Notes under the pieces: generated by a model
Databases searched by the model: none
The model's input: the letters and a program-made list of their open reading frames with translations, nothing else
What the model was told of the DNA's origin: nothing
Position numbers and translations under genes: made by a program
Part shown: in pieces, positions 30,484 to 39,636 of the stretch
Numbering within the stretch: position 1 is the first letter of the stretch
How the letters are laid out: every line of letters begins with the position of its first letter
Origin: a virus
Length of the DNA: 64,000 bases
IMG/VR virus record: IMGVR_UViG_3300027836_000007
Coordinates: 1 to 64,000 of that record
Direction: 5' to 3' (one strand)

Positions 30484-30936
30484 TTATAGTGATGCGTCTT
30501 CCATACCAGCAACACGAAGTTTCACAATGTTAGTAATTTGCCACTGCTTCTGGTCTAATGCTTTTGTAATGCCTAACCACTTGTTGCGAAGTAAAGCAAA
30601 CTCGTTGATAATCTTTTCAAAATCGACTACATCTGCTTCACCTTCAACAAATTTTTCACAATCACGACTACTCAGGGCACGTTGATAGCTTTCTAAGTAT
30701 TTGCGAAAGTGTTGGCTCTTTAGACGGCGAAGTTCAATGTTCAAGTATTCTAAGATTGCTTCAATTTCTTGAAGTTGTCCAAATCGGTGCTCGACAATGC
30801 CAGGCATGTTAGCGGCCGTTTTCTCTAAATTACCCGAGATGCGAGCATCAATCTTTGCTTCAATTAATTCCGCATTGAAATGATCCACCGCATCTGGGAT
30901 ATAGGAAATATCTTTGGAAACCTTGTTATACCACAT
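30484..30936 (-). CDS. uvsY: Recombination mediator UvsY
   Basis: 150 residues, helical, with HRFGQLQEIEAILEYLNIEL then RRLKSQHFRKYLE, and GITKALDQKQWQITNIVKLR near the end, matching the T4 UvsY pattern (basic helical core and a C-terminal oligomerisation region). UvsY loads UvsX on gp32-coated single strands. It sits in the order uvsX, small gene, uvsY and overlaps the preceding gene by one base. Confidence 0.85.
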   Translation of the reverse strand: MWYNKVSKDISYIPDAVDHFNAELIEAKIDARISGNLEKTAANMPGIVEHRFGQLQEIEAILEYLNIELRRLKSQHFRKYLESYQRALSSRDCEKFVEGEADVVDFEKIINEFALLRNKWLGITKALDQKQWQITNIVKLRVAGMEDASL

Positions 30937-31166
30937 TAGAAATCCAATTCTTTTACGTCGTCATCTGTATCTTCGTCGTCAAGATAATATTCAATAGCAG
31001 AGTCTAATATACTATCCACACCGGTTGATGCTTGCATTGTTTTATCGGAGACACCTAAGTCTGCCAATAATTCAACATAGCGTTCTGCTACCAGCTCTTG
31101 TTGTTTCTTTTCAATATAGTCAGCGAACAGTAACCAAATGTCACCGATTTGTGTTTCATTCAACAT
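30936..31166 (-). CDS. Small conserved protein between uvsX and uvsY, 76 aa
   Basis: Helical and acidic with a C-terminal run of Asp and Glu. A small gene in this position is usual in T4-like aquatic phages. Overlaps uvsX by 11 bases. Function unknown. Confidence 0.75.
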   Translation of the reverse strand: MLNETQIGDIWLLFADYIEKKQQELVAERYVELLADLGVSDKTMQASTGVDSILDSAIEYYLDDEDTDDDVKELDF

Positions 31167-32214
31167 TCTCGTCTATCTCCTCAGGAATGGTAGTTGTTTT
31201 TTCAGTCTTGATATGGAATTTTGCCATTATCATATCTAATTTATCATCTTTCCATTCTTTTCGGTAGAATTTGAATTCCTCACCGGTCTCTGGATCGACC
31301 CATTTAAGTCTATTACCTTCTTGTTTTAACAAGCCAGCTTTCTCGCACATATCGACCATTCCTGAATAAGGATTCATACCTGTTTCATATGGAATTTTAA
31401 TTTGTACAGTTTCAAAAGGCTTACTGTAACGAGTTTTCATAATTTTACAACTAGCACGAATACCCATAACGTCTGATACTTTATTGCCGTCCTCATCCTC
31501 TTTAAGTTTGAGTTTTTTCATAGCAACAACAATACTAGAAGCGTAAACAAACCCTTGTCCGCCACTAATCTTATCGTCTGGGTCAAACATGTCTTGTGAC
31601 GCATACGTGTGATTTGTACAAACCATACCTACGTTATAACTACCAAACATGTTAACACAGTTACGCACTAAACTTGTAAGTGCTTTAGGTTTACGGCCCA
31701 TGTCTCCCTTCATGTCACCAGCTTGAAACTGGTTAATGTCAGTAGGGGTAAGCAACATACCCAATGAGTCTATGACAAATAAGACTTTAGGACGCTCTGC
31801 CATTTCTTTGTACTCTTTCATGAATTCATGAATGGTTTTAGCCACATCATCAATCATGGCCATGTTGAGTTTAAGAAGTTTGTCTTCGCTAGTGTCTACA
31901 CCAAGTGCGTGTAGCCATTTTTCATCTAGCGCATTTTCTGTATCAATCAAGATAACATAAATGCCCTGTGCTTGTGCGTTGCGTACTAGATTACCTGAAC
32001 AGATAAATGACTTACCTGCGCCAGACTCTCCAGCAAATACAGTAACCTTACCCAAAGGAATACCTTTGTTAAAATCACCGCTGATTAGGTAGTTAAGCGT
32101 AAAGTTGCCTGTACTAACCCAATCTGTAGGATCGTTAAATCCTACACCAAGTCCGTCGATAGACTTAGTTAATGTTTTTCTAAATTTTGATAAGTCGAAT
32201 GCTTTAGTAGCCAT
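31156..32214 (-). CDS. uvsX: RecA-like recombinase UvsX
   Basis: 352 residues from ATG 32214. Walker A GESGAGKS at 62-69, a Walker B-like VLFVIDSLGML near 140-150, and the recombinase loop with KISGGQGFVYASS at about 217-229. It pairs and exchanges strands with UvsY and gp32. A start at 32244 is possible but lies in the upstream gene, and MATKAFDLSKF is the usual beginning. The C-terminus is acidic like that of RecA. Confidence 0.93.
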   Translation of the reverse strand: MATKAFDLSKFRKTLTKSIDGLGVGFNDPTDWVSTGNFTLNYLISGDFNKGIPLGKVTVFAGESGAGKSFICSGNLVRNAQAQGIYVILIDTENALDEKWLHALGVDTSEDKLLKLNMAMIDDVAKTIHEFMKEYKEMAERPKVLFVIDSLGMLLTPTDINQFQAGDMKGDMGRKPKALTSLVRNCVNMFGSYNVGMVCTNHTYASQDMFDPDDKISGGQGFVYASSIVVAMKKLKLKEDEDGNKVSDVMGIRASCKIMKTRYSKPFETVQIKIPYETGMNPYSGMVDMCEKAGLLKQEGNRLKWVDPETGEEFKFYRKEWKDDKLDMIMAKFHIKTEKTTTIPEEIDENVE

Positions 32215-32216
32215 AA

Positions 32217-32408
32217 TTATTGATCCAATGGTAATGTATTCCACTCTTTAACTAGAGCGAGTACTTCTTCTTCTGTGTTACACAGTGTCTTTGTATTAGA
32301 CCAGTCTTCTTTTTTACTTCGGCCACCGATCTCAACCATCCAACCATTGTCATAACGATTGATGGTGATGCTTTCATTCACTTTTGCTAATTTTGCTAAT
32401 TTACTCAT
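32217..32408 (-). CDS. Small conserved protein, 63 aa
   Basis: Begins MSKLAKLAKVNESITINRYD, with NGWMVEIGGR and a C-terminal EEVLALVKEWNTLP. Ends two bases before uvsX. GGAGAATAAC ribosome site. Similar small proteins occur in T4-like phages; function unknown. Confidence 0.75.
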   Translation of the reverse strand: MSKLAKLAKVNESITINRYDNGWMVEIGGRSKKEDWSNTKTLCNTEEEVLALVKEWNTLPLDQ

Positions 32409-32471
32409 AGTTATTCTCCTAATGATGATAACACGGGCGTACGACTAAGTCGCAGAGGCCCAATGCCGTTT

Positions 32472-33458
32472 TTACTTCTGACGATTGCGAATCATTGCCA
32501 AGATGTCTTGGGCACGTGAGTCGCCACCTTCTGCCGCAGGTGCCGCTGTAGGAGCCGGAGCTGCCTTAGCCACTGGAGTAGGTGTGTCATCTTCATCATG
32601 TGATGCCGCTGGAGCAGGTGCGGCTTTTGGAGCAGATGCCTTTTGTGGGTCACCTGTGTTCTGGCTCATGCCAGCTGGTTTAAAATACTGTCCCCAACGT
32701 TCCATGTCGTATGGCTCGCCGTCGACTGATGCTTCAAACATTTCTTTCATAACTTTCAATTCAACTTCGCTAGGCTTCTTAGGTAAGAAGTCATTCAAGT
32801 TAAACAAGCCATGTTGTTTGATAGCCGCTTGTTCGACATCGTTTAGTGGACGTGAACGACGTGACCAAGTACTAGTAGAGTAGTCGGCGTAACCGCCCTT
32901 GCTACCTTTCTTCATACGATAGTCAATACCGTTTGTAAAGTCAGTTGGCAAGTCTTCCAACTCTGGATCAACAAGTGCCGCACGGATACTTGTAAAGATC
33001 TGTGGACCAATAATAAATCTACGAATTGGATTTTCTGGTTGCTCATCACTCTTTTCGCCTAGGCCGTCTTCTGCGACAAAACCTTGGAAAATGTAACTAC
33101 GCTTTTTCCAGTACTTACGACCCATATCTTCTAATGCTGGGTCTTTAAACCAAGCACGTACTTCTGCCAAGATTGGGCAAGCATCGCCATACATTTCTAC
33201 GCATGGTACTTGTACGATTACTGGTTTACTTTCGGATTCACCTTTGATTCCAGCGAATGGCAATTTGATCATTGCTCGTTCTACCCAGAAAAATGTGTTG
33301 TCGGTGTTTCCATCAGGGAGGAATCGCAATACGGATTCGCCGCCTTCTTTTAGGTTCCAGAATGGATAAATGGATTTGTCTCCACCTGTTCTGTTACCGT
33401 CTGATCCTTTTGATTCGGATGCCTTAAGTTTTGCTCTAATTTCTGCTAAAGTTGCCAT
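32472..33458 (-). CDS. 32: Single-stranded DNA-binding protein gp32
   Basis: 328 residues. The basic N-terminal segment (KLKASESKGSDGNR) for cooperative binding is followed by the OB-fold core (IYPFWNLKEGGESVLRFLPD at 30-49) and CVEMYGDACPIL, which holds cysteines in the position of the zinc site. The C-terminus is a long Ala/Pro linker with acidic residues, for protein contacts. Strong AAAGGAGAAC ribosome site. It coats single-stranded DNA during replication and recombination. Confidence 0.92.
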   Translation of the reverse strand: MATLAEIRAKLKASESKGSDGNRTGGDKSIYPFWNLKEGGESVLRFLPDGNTDNTFFWVERAMIKLPFAGIKGESESKPVIVQVPCVEMYGDACPILAEVRAWFKDPALEDMGRKYWKKRSYIFQGFVAEDGLGEKSDEQPENPIRRFIIGPQIFTSIRAALVDPELEDLPTDFTNGIDYRMKKGSKGGYADYSTSTWSRRSRPLNDVEQAAIKQHGLFNLNDFLPKKPSEVELKVMKEMFEASVDGEPYDMERWGQYFKPAGMSQNTGDPQKASAPKAAPAPAASHDEDDTPTPVAKAAPAPTAAPAAEGGDSRAQDILAMIRNRQK

Positions 33459-33528
33459 AATAGTTCTCCTTTAATATGCCTTTATGTGCTTTTGTTTGCC
33501 TAATATTTGTTTATGATCTACATAAACA

Positions 33529-33560
33529 AAAAGCGCATACATGTTATTGTATACGCTTTT
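33529..33560. terminator. Bidirectional terminator between gene 32 and upstream gene
   Basis: AAAAGCGCATAC (33529-33540) pairs, apart from one mismatch, with GTATACGCTTTT (33549-33560), so A and T runs flank the stem on both strands. Confidence 0.8.
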
Positions 33561-33610
33561 ATTTAGTAAAGCAAGAGAAATCTTGCTTTAAATGTGAGTA
33601 TTTTACTCGA

Positions 33611-35896
33611 TTATCTACCTGCTAGACTGATAATCCTAGCCAAACTTTGATCTTCATTATATGTAATTGGCGAGCCAATTTCTTTTAACTTGCCTTCTAA
33701 ATGGCCGATATCAAAATTTGTTCTTTCTTTTGGTGCGGATTGTTCTTGAGAAATTCCTGCCATACGTAACATGTGTTGCTGTTCGTCACCGCTTGGATCT
33801 TTCATATCTATGAACTTAATGACCTTTATTAAATCTTCTGGATTAGATTGGCCAAACTCGCCATCTTCAAATGCTTTCTTAACTTTAATTTTAATGCGTT
33901 GGCCGCCTAAAGGAAAGTTGCCTTCGTCTTTGTTATAGAATCCACTAATGAATTTTAACATTGCTGGTAAGCCCATTTCCATTGGTTGTTCAAAGCCAAC
34001 ATCCTGAGGAGTCATTCCGCATTCATCAATAATTTCGGCAATAGTCTTTACGCTATTTCCAAAATCTAATTGTGTTTCTAATGTTGCGCCAGCTTTCTTA
34101 GCCATTGCAAGAGTTTTCTTTAGGGCTTGTCCACTAGCATTAGTTACTTTGCCGCGTGGATTTTTGTTGTCTGCTTTCTTCCAATCGCCTTCGTGTTTCC
34201 AACTCTTAACATTACCGTCAGCATCTTTTTCAACTGTGTCAGATGCTTCAGCTACTGGCGCTGGCTCTACTGGTGCCTCAGGAGCAGGTTCTGCCGGAGC
34301 AGCCGTTGGCTCTACTGGTGCCTCAGGAGCAGGTTCTGCCGGTGCTTCTGGAGCAGGCTCAATTGTAGTTTCATCACCATCAGGGAATTGTAATTCGCCC
34401 ATTAAATCTTCGTGATTAGTTTCGATCCAGCCTTTAATTAAATCGTTTAGGTCAGTCTCAGCAGGAGCTTCTCTTACTAAATCGATAAATTCAGGATCGT
34501 CAATCAATCCCTTAATGGAATTAATACCGTTGTCACCGTTAGGGCCAACTTGAGTGTTTAGTGCTAGCAGTTCATTTAACTTATCGATAGCAACTTTTCT
34601 TGCTTCTGGATTAGGACTTAGAATTTCATTTTTGTCTTCACGCACAATGTCGTTTAAGAATGATTCATACTGATCTTCTACAGACTCTTTCTTAAAATGA
34701 TGTTTCTTTGGTCCATCACTTGCGTAGCGATCGGCACCTGGATGATCGTCATGATCGTCTGTGTTATCAAACGAATCAGGATAACGTTTTTCATGCTTGG
34801 TGCCAGTAGCAGTCTTAGTAACCTTGCCGCCCTTATGTGTAGTGCCTTCTTCTTTATCACCATCAAATACTTCACCTAGTAAATCATCAGCACCTAATTC
34901 TAATATTGGTAACTCTGACTCGTCGACAAATTTATAAATGTAAGGAAATACTGCTTTTAATTCTTCGTTAAATGTACGTATAGTTAATCTATCAATTAAA
35001 TCATTTTGAATTTCTTCAGGAATCATTTGTTCTTCTTGTTCTTCAAATGCTTCTACAAATGACTCATAGTATGCTGGACGTTGTAACTTATGAATTGTTT
35101 CTTTAATTTGGTCGATGCGTTCTAGTACGCGATCAGTTACGCTACCCATTGCTTCGCTAACTTGTTCTTGGCGGCTGACAAATCCTTTAAATTTACGTAG
35201 GCTAGATAATTCTTCACTTAGTTTACTAATGTGTTTACCAATAGCATCGTAAGGTGTTCCGCCGTGTTTAATGTGTTCTGCTAATGCACGAGCACCGTTA
35301 AGGTGACGTGAACCATATTTAAAACGCTCGCCTTGAGCATTTTCAATGTAAATGCTTTCGATGTGCATTGTACGGCCTGCGGCTAACTCTAAGTTAATAG
35401 GTTGACTGTGCTTGACTACTAGTCTTGTATTTTCGCCTAAATCTTGATAGCTCATACGGGCATTGCCGTACATTTTGTTTTCCATTATAGCTGGCATAGC
35501 TTGTTGTTCCTTACGTTTCGCTTGAAACTCGTAGTCTCGTTTATCTAAGTTACTCTTACCGATGTTTTGTACATCAAAATTTAATAATCTATCTTTAGCA
35601 AATTGTCTAAAACCACGAATAAACTTAAAAGCGCCATGTCGAGTAGTATTTTCTTTGTCGTCAACTAAGTCGCCACTTACTTGTAGCACTACACCATCTT
35701 GAGCATCTAATGTAATAGCAATAGTTCCTAACGGTTCGCCGTCTTCTGTGTATTCGAACTCAAAGAAGCGAGCCTTAGGAATGTCTTCCTTTTTACTCAA
35801 TACCTCAGCATTTTCATCACCCATTTGGATGTCAGAAAAGCGGGTTTGTATCTTGCCATATAAATCTTTGGCGATTTTATCTAAATTTGCATTCAT
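33611..35896 (-). CDS. Large protein of unknown function downstream of terminase, 761 aa
   Basis: The start at 35896 follows a late element by four bases; the frame is open up to 35971 but overlaps gene 17 there. The N-terminal 350 residues are alpha/beta; a charged middle part has DDHDDHPGADRYASDG; about residues 545-585 are repeats of PAEPAPEAPVEP type (a stiff linker); the C-terminal 150 residues form another domain (GATLETQLDFGNSVKTIAEI). Its place among head and packaging genes suggests a virion or internal head protein; this is inference. Confidence 0.65.
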   Translation of the reverse strand: MNANLDKIAKDLYGKIQTRFSDIQMGDENAEVLSKKEDIPKARFFEFEYTEDGEPLGTIAITLDAQDGVVLQVSGDLVDDKENTTRHGAFKFIRGFRQFAKDRLLNFDVQNIGKSNLDKRDYEFQAKRKEQQAMPAIMENKMYGNARMSYQDLGENTRLVVKHSQPINLELAAGRTMHIESIYIENAQGERFKYGSRHLNGARALAEHIKHGGTPYDAIGKHISKLSEELSSLRKFKGFVSRQEQVSEAMGSVTDRVLERIDQIKETIHKLQRPAYYESFVEAFEEQEEQMIPEEIQNDLIDRLTIRTFNEELKAVFPYIYKFVDESELPILELGADDLLGEVFDGDKEEGTTHKGGKVTKTATGTKHEKRYPDSFDNTDDHDDHPGADRYASDGPKKHHFKKESVEDQYESFLNDIVREDKNEILSPNPEARKVAIDKLNELLALNTQVGPNGDNGINSIKGLIDDPEFIDLVREAPAETDLNDLIKGWIETNHEDLMGELQFPDGDETTIEPAPEAPAEPAPEAPVEPTAAPAEPAPEAPVEPAPVAEASDTVEKDADGNVKSWKHEGDWKKADNKNPRGKVTNASGQALKKTLAMAKKAGATLETQLDFGNSVKTIAEIIDECGMTPQDVGFEQPMEMGLPAMLKFISGFYNKDEGNFPLGGQRIKIKVKKAFEDGEFGQSNPEDLIKVIKFIDMKDPSGDEQQHMLRMAGISQEQSAPKERTNFDIGHLEGKLKEIGSPITYNEDQSLARIISLAGR

Positions 35897-35900
35897 GTTG

Positions 35901-35908
35901 TATTTATC
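35901..35908 (-). promoter_or_regulatory. Late promoter GATAAATA
   Basis: Four bases before the ATG at 35896 on the minus strand, with no ribosome site between. Confidence 0.6.
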
Positions 35909-35909
35909 A

Positions 35910-37505
35910 CTAATTACTTGAAATGAATATAGGTAACGGGGGTTCCCAGTCATCATTGAACCCGTCATCATCTACACTTATTGTATCAAAAACTGCTGGA
36001 TCCCACTCTGCCAGTATAACACTCATGCGTATAATAAGCAGTAAAGCCGCTACTAAGTCGTCGTGCTGTCCTTGTTTAGCTTTGAATGTTACACCCGAAG
36101 CAATATAAGATTTAAGTTCACTAATAAGTGTCTTGCTATAAATTTTCATCTTGTCTTCTTCGACAAGATACTTTAAACGACTACACGCTGAAATCTTGTT
36201 AGCAAACGTAGTGTTAAATCCTTTACGGAATTTCTTAACATGCCCTTTACGTGCGGGTTCTGAAACAAATAGGCCTGGAAATGTTTCTTCGCCTAGGTCA
36301 GCAATAACAACTAGAGCCGCTTCGCCAACTGTGTTGTTTTCCACACTCCAATAAATGTTATTGTTGTAGTCAGGGCCTACTTCGTCTTGAATGTATTTTA
36401 ATACATCTCTAAATATTTTAACTTGTCCTTGAACTGGTGTAAGGTTATGTTGCCATTCCGCTATTTGTGTAAAGCTAGGCAATTCAAATACTTGTATGCC
36501 AGCATAGTCGCCGCCGGTGCCTAAGCAAGGATCTAATGCTATTAAAAATAATGAACCCGGAACTGGCTTTTTAAACCAACGGACCTGTCCCATCTTAAGT
36601 ATTGGTTCGCGTCCTAACATTTCAGCTAATTTTAAACTGCTGACTAGTGTTTCGTCAAATACTAGGAATTCGCAACCGTACTCGCGACGGAAACGTTCTT
36701 CACCGATACGTCCAAGCTCAACTTCCTTCCACTTTTCATCTCTATCAGGATGCTCGTGCCACTCTGCTCGGAAGCCGTGAAATCCATTACGTCCTAACCC
36801 GTCTGTCTTCTCATTACCAAAACTATCAAATAAATCTTGACTTTCCTTCCAGATAGTAGCAAACGTATCTTCATCGCTGTTGGGCGTTGAAGTTAAAATT
36901 GCTCTACCACCAGTTGCTAGTGTTGGTGATATGGAAGTCCAAAACTCTTCCGCAATGTTTGGTTGAACGAAAGCAAACTCATCACAGTATAGTAAGGATA
37001 TTGACATACCGCGACCAGTGTTGCCAGTAGTAGTTGCTGATACAATTCTTGAACCATTATCAAACTCCATTGAACCTTTGTTGTAGTTTATAACGCCTGA
37101 GCGTATATAATCTGGGCACAGCTCATATCCGTAACGTATACGTTGCATGATTTCTTGTGCGCCTGTGTACTTGTGTGCGGCGACTAGAATAGTTTGATCT
37201 GGATGGAACATAGCGTACCATAGCAAGTAGCCCGCCGCGCAGGTTGTTTTGCCACTTTGCCGTGGCATCATATTAATGTTAAATCGGAAATCGTGGTAGC
37301 TATGTAACAGCCTGTCCTGGTAGTCGTAAGGTTCAAACTTTACCTTGCCGCGGACTGGATGTTGGATGTAAAAGAAATTCTTTACAAAATACATATACCC
37401 GTCGACGGGGTCAGAACACTTTAACAAATCGTTAATTTGCTCTTCTGTAAATGATTCCTGCTTGTGCGCCTTTTTAACAAGGACGCCTTCTAAACTTTTT
37501 GCCAT
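35910..37505 (-). CDS. 17: Large terminase subunit gp17
   Basis: 531 residues. ATPase domain with Walker A MMPRQSGKTT (79-88), Walker B LLYCDEFA (171-178) and the coupling TSTPNSDED near 204-212; nuclease domain from about 320 with LIALDPCLGTGGDYAG and later KGHVKKFRKGFN and KAKQGQHDDLVAALLL (catalytic acidic residues). It packages DNA into the prohead. A bidirectional terminator precedes it and a late element TGTAAATA lies five bases before the ATG. Confidence 0.95.
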   Translation of the reverse strand: MAKSLEGVLVKKAHKQESFTEEQINDLLKCSDPVDGYMYFVKNFFYIQHPVRGKVKFEPYDYQDRLLHSYHDFRFNINMMPRQSGKTTCAAGYLLWYAMFHPDQTILVAAHKYTGAQEIMQRIRYGYELCPDYIRSGVINYNKGSMEFDNGSRIVSATTTGNTGRGMSISLLYCDEFAFVQPNIAEEFWTSISPTLATGGRAILTSTPNSDEDTFATIWKESQDLFDSFGNEKTDGLGRNGFHGFRAEWHEHPDRDEKWKEVELGRIGEERFRREYGCEFLVFDETLVSSLKLAEMLGREPILKMGQVRWFKKPVPGSLFLIALDPCLGTGGDYAGIQVFELPSFTQIAEWQHNLTPVQGQVKIFRDVLKYIQDEVGPDYNNNIYWSVENNTVGEAALVVIADLGEETFPGLFVSEPARKGHVKKFRKGFNTTFANKISACSRLKYLVEEDKMKIYSKTLISELKSYIASGVTFKAKQGQHDDLVAALLLIIRMSVILAEWDPAVFDTISVDDDGFNDDWEPPLPIFISSN

Positions 37506-37510
37506 AACTT

Positions 37511-37518
37511 TATTTACA
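37511..37518 (-). promoter_or_regulatory. Late promoter TGTAAATA
   Basis: Minus-strand element exactly five bases before the gene 17 ATG at 37505. Confidence 0.55.
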
Positions 37519-37520
37519 TA

Positions 37521-37546
37521 AAAAAAGCACCCCGGAGGGTGCTTTT
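37521..37546. terminator. Bidirectional terminator upstream of gene 17
   Basis: AAAGCACCC-CGGA-GGGTGCTTT with A and T runs at both sides. It ends the upstream minus-strand unit 37564-39115 and separates it from gene 17. Confidence 0.85.
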
Positions 37547-37563
37547 GAGTAATGCTGCCGAAT

Positions 37564-37947
37564 TTAAATTAAATTAGAAACGCCTGCCTGGAATCTGCCA
37601 GAAGTGTTATTTGGAACGTTTAATTCCGCCGGTGCTGTTCGAGTATTTGGTAATGTATCGGTTGCTGGTTGTGGTCTTACTGGTTGTGGTTTAGATTTTA
37701 CTGCATAAACACCGCACCATTTAAATTTCCTTAAACCCTGTTTAACAGCCTGAGCGTATGCTTGGTTAAATGTTGCAGCTTCAATTGTTGGAATCTGATT
37801 TGGATCTGTCGCTGTTGCGGGTTGAGGAACGTTATTACTTGCAACATTCATTGCACTTTGAGCTGGGTCAGCGTTAGGATCTAGAACTTCAGCTTCTTGG
37901 ATTGCTTCTAATTTGTTTACTAATGCGCGGTATTGTTCGGCGTTCAT
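37564..37947 (-). CDS. Hypothetical 127-aa protein with shared N-terminus
   Basis: Begins MNAEQYRALVNKLEAIQEAE; the next gene upstream begins with almost the same segment (QYRDLVAKLEAIQ). The rest is rich in Pro, Thr, Asn and Ala with one compact part AYAQAVKQGLRKFKWCGVYA. The shared N-terminus at this location, between head genes, could be a prohead targeting sequence; this is inference. Confidence 0.65.
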   Translation of the reverse strand: MNAEQYRALVNKLEAIQEAEVLDPNADPAQSAMNVASNNVPQPATATDPNQIPTIEAATFNQAYAQAVKQGLRKFKWCGVYAVKSKPQPVRPQPATDTLPNTRTAPAELNVPNNTSGRFQAGVSNLI

Positions 37948-37949
37948 AA

Positions 37950-38492
37950 TTATCGTCCCTTAACTTCTTGGTATAACGTGCTTAAATGTGATACTAAATT
38001 TTCCATTTGAGCATGTGGTAAGCCTGCTTGACGTGGTCTATGGTCACCCATATTACCGTGTAAGTCTGGACCTTTCTTAAGCATAGCTGAGATCGGTTGT
38101 GTTGTTGTTTCCGGTTCTGTTGTAGTAGAACCAAATCCGCCATCACTTTGTTCTTCGCCTACTCCAACAACAATTTCATCATCGTTATGTGCATGTTGAG
38201 CTGGCTCTTCGCCACCGTTTTCAATATTCTTGAGTATGCCCATTAAATCACGGATGCCGCCTGCGCCGGTACCATTCATACTTATGTTCATGGTGACGTT
38301 GTCTGCTTGTTTTGGAGTGCCCATCATACCGCCCGGCATATTAGACATGCCAGGTAATCCGCATTCTTCTACATTTTCCTCACCAACTAACAATTGATCT
38401 TTGCTGACTAACTCTACGTCGTCTTTGGAAGTTTCGTCTACTCTATTTTGAATAGCTTCTAATTTTGCTACTAAGTCTCTATATTGGTTCAT
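37950..38492 (-). CDS. Hypothetical 180-aa protein with shared N-terminus
   Basis: MNQYRDLVAKLEAIQNRVDE at the start is paralogous to the neighbour at 37564. The middle is Gly/Met-rich (GLPGMSNMPGGMMGTPKQAD) and the C-terminus ends in a helix ENLVSHLSTLYQEVKGR. Probably a virion or scaffold-related component. GTAGGAGAAAA ribosome site inside the upstream gene. Confidence 0.65.
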   Translation of the reverse strand: MNQYRDLVAKLEAIQNRVDETSKDDVELVSKDQLLVGEENVEECGLPGMSNMPGGMMGTPKQADNVTMNISMNGTGAGGIRDLMGILKNIENGGEEPAQHAHNDDEIVVGVGEEQSDGGFGSTTTEPETTTQPISAMLKKGPDLHGNMGDHRPRQAGLPHAQMENLVSHLSTLYQEVKGR

Positions 38493-39115
38493 TGTTTTTC
38501 TCCTACAGTTTTAGCTGTTGGTACTTTTACTGTACGACTTCCAACAGGACTCTTTGTATTAATTGTTGTATTTGCTTTGGCTGATTTTTCACTTGGGGAT
38601 TTCTTTGCTAGGATAGCATCGTTAACTCCAGTATACTGTTCAGTTGTCTTTTTACGCTTACCTAATTCTTTTAGCAAACTCATAGTGTGCTTGTCACCAA
38701 CTAAATCTTGTGCTTCAGAACTAACTTCGTGATCTTTATTTAAAAGAGATTCGCCTGATTTTCCATCATTAGCATGATTAAGATCAAACTCTGCTTCTTC
38801 TCTCATATTACGAACTTTAACGTTAGTAACTGGTACTCCTAATGCTCCGCCTAGCGCACTACGTACTTGATCTGTTGTACTTGGATATGCTAGACACACG
38901 TCAAATACAGTAATACCAATGTTGCGTTGTGTTGGAAAATCTACATAAGTTTCGGCGATTGGCATACTTTTGCCCGCTGAGCATGATTCTACTTTGTACA
39001 TAGACAAAGCTTCTTTAATTTTTTTAGCGCAGTCTTTTGGACAGTCGCCGGCAATTTTAACCTTAAAATCGTAGGTTTGTTTGCTCTCTGTTAAGTACTC
39101 TTTAAATGATTTCAT
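38489..39115 (-). CDS. Hypothetical 208-aa protein with capsid-targeting-like N-terminus
   Basis: The first ten residues MKSFKEYLTE resemble the capsid targeting sequence of T4 internal proteins (MKTYQEFI-x-E), which ends in the L/I-x-E cleavage motif of prohead protease gp21. The following domain has four cysteines (CPKDC, later C and C) and a beta-alpha pattern; the C-terminal third is basic. A packaged internal protein is therefore plausible. A late element AATAAATA lies about 20 bases upstream. Confidence 0.6.
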   Translation of the reverse strand: MKSFKEYLTESKQTYDFKVKIAGDCPKDCAKKIKEALSMYKVESCSAGKSMPIAETYVDFPTQRNIGITVFDVCLAYPSTTDQVRSALGGALGVPVTNVKVRNMREEAEFDLNHANDGKSGESLLNKDHEVSSEAQDLVGDKHTMSLLKELGKRKKTTEQYTGVNDAILAKKSPSEKSAKANTTINTKSPVGSRTVKVPTAKTVGEKQ

Positions 39116-39134
39116 TGTGTAATCCCGTTAACTA

Positions 39135-39142
39135 TATTTATT
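39135..39142 (-). promoter_or_regulatory. Late promoter AATAAATA
   Basis: Minus-strand late-type element 19 bases before the ATG at 39115, in the end of gene 16. Confidence 0.45.
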
Positions 39143-39629
39143 TCATATTGCGTAGTTTTTCAATTAAACTATTGCGATCTGTAATGATTACACCGTCGCC
39201 GTTTAAGTTAATGCCTTTATCGTCACCGATTTGCGCATCTTGATCCATCTTTTGTTTCTTAAGCTGTAGCTCAATCATCTTCAATTTTTTGTCAACTTTA
39301 GCTGATTTTGCATCAATTGCGTTCTTGAGCATAGTACCAGCAACTTCAAAAATACGTGCTGAATAACGTGCTTCTACATTCATGCCTAAGTCAATTAAGT
39401 CATCATAAGCATCTGTAGCACGTTGCGCGAGAGAATCAAACTCTGCGTCCGTAGCATCGCCTAAGCCTTTAACTGCTGGCAATGCGGCTGAGATTTTATC
39501 AAATTCGTCCATACTACGTAAGAATGGTTCAGGTTTAGAAATCTCAGCCTTAGCTTGTTTCTTTTCTTCCTCTTTGATAATTTTTTTACTCTCGGGAAGA
39601 TTTAGGAGTTCTTCAAGTTTTTTAGTCAT
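39138..39629 (-). CDS. 16: Small terminase subunit gp16
   Basis: 163 residues with a central coiled-coil region (ARIFEVAGTMLKNAIDAKSA then KVDKKLKMIELQLKKQKMDQ), the hallmark of T4-type gp16, and flanking charged tails. It regulates gp17 and recognises DNA for packaging. GGTGGAGGATAAG ribosome site. Confidence 0.85.
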   Translation of the reverse strand: MTKKLEELLNLPESKKIIKEEEKKQAKAEISKPEPFLRSMDEFDKISAALPAVKGLGDATDAEFDSLAQRATDAYDDLIDLGMNVEARYSARIFEVAGTMLKNAIDAKSAKVDKKLKMIELQLKKQKMDQDAQIGDDKGINLNGDGVIITDRNSLIEKLRNMK

Positions 39630-39636
39630 ACTTTAC

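Noticed and set aside
32485-32883. 132-codon plus-strand frame opposite gene 32
   Set aside because: Antisense shadow of the Ala/Pro-rich linker of gp32.
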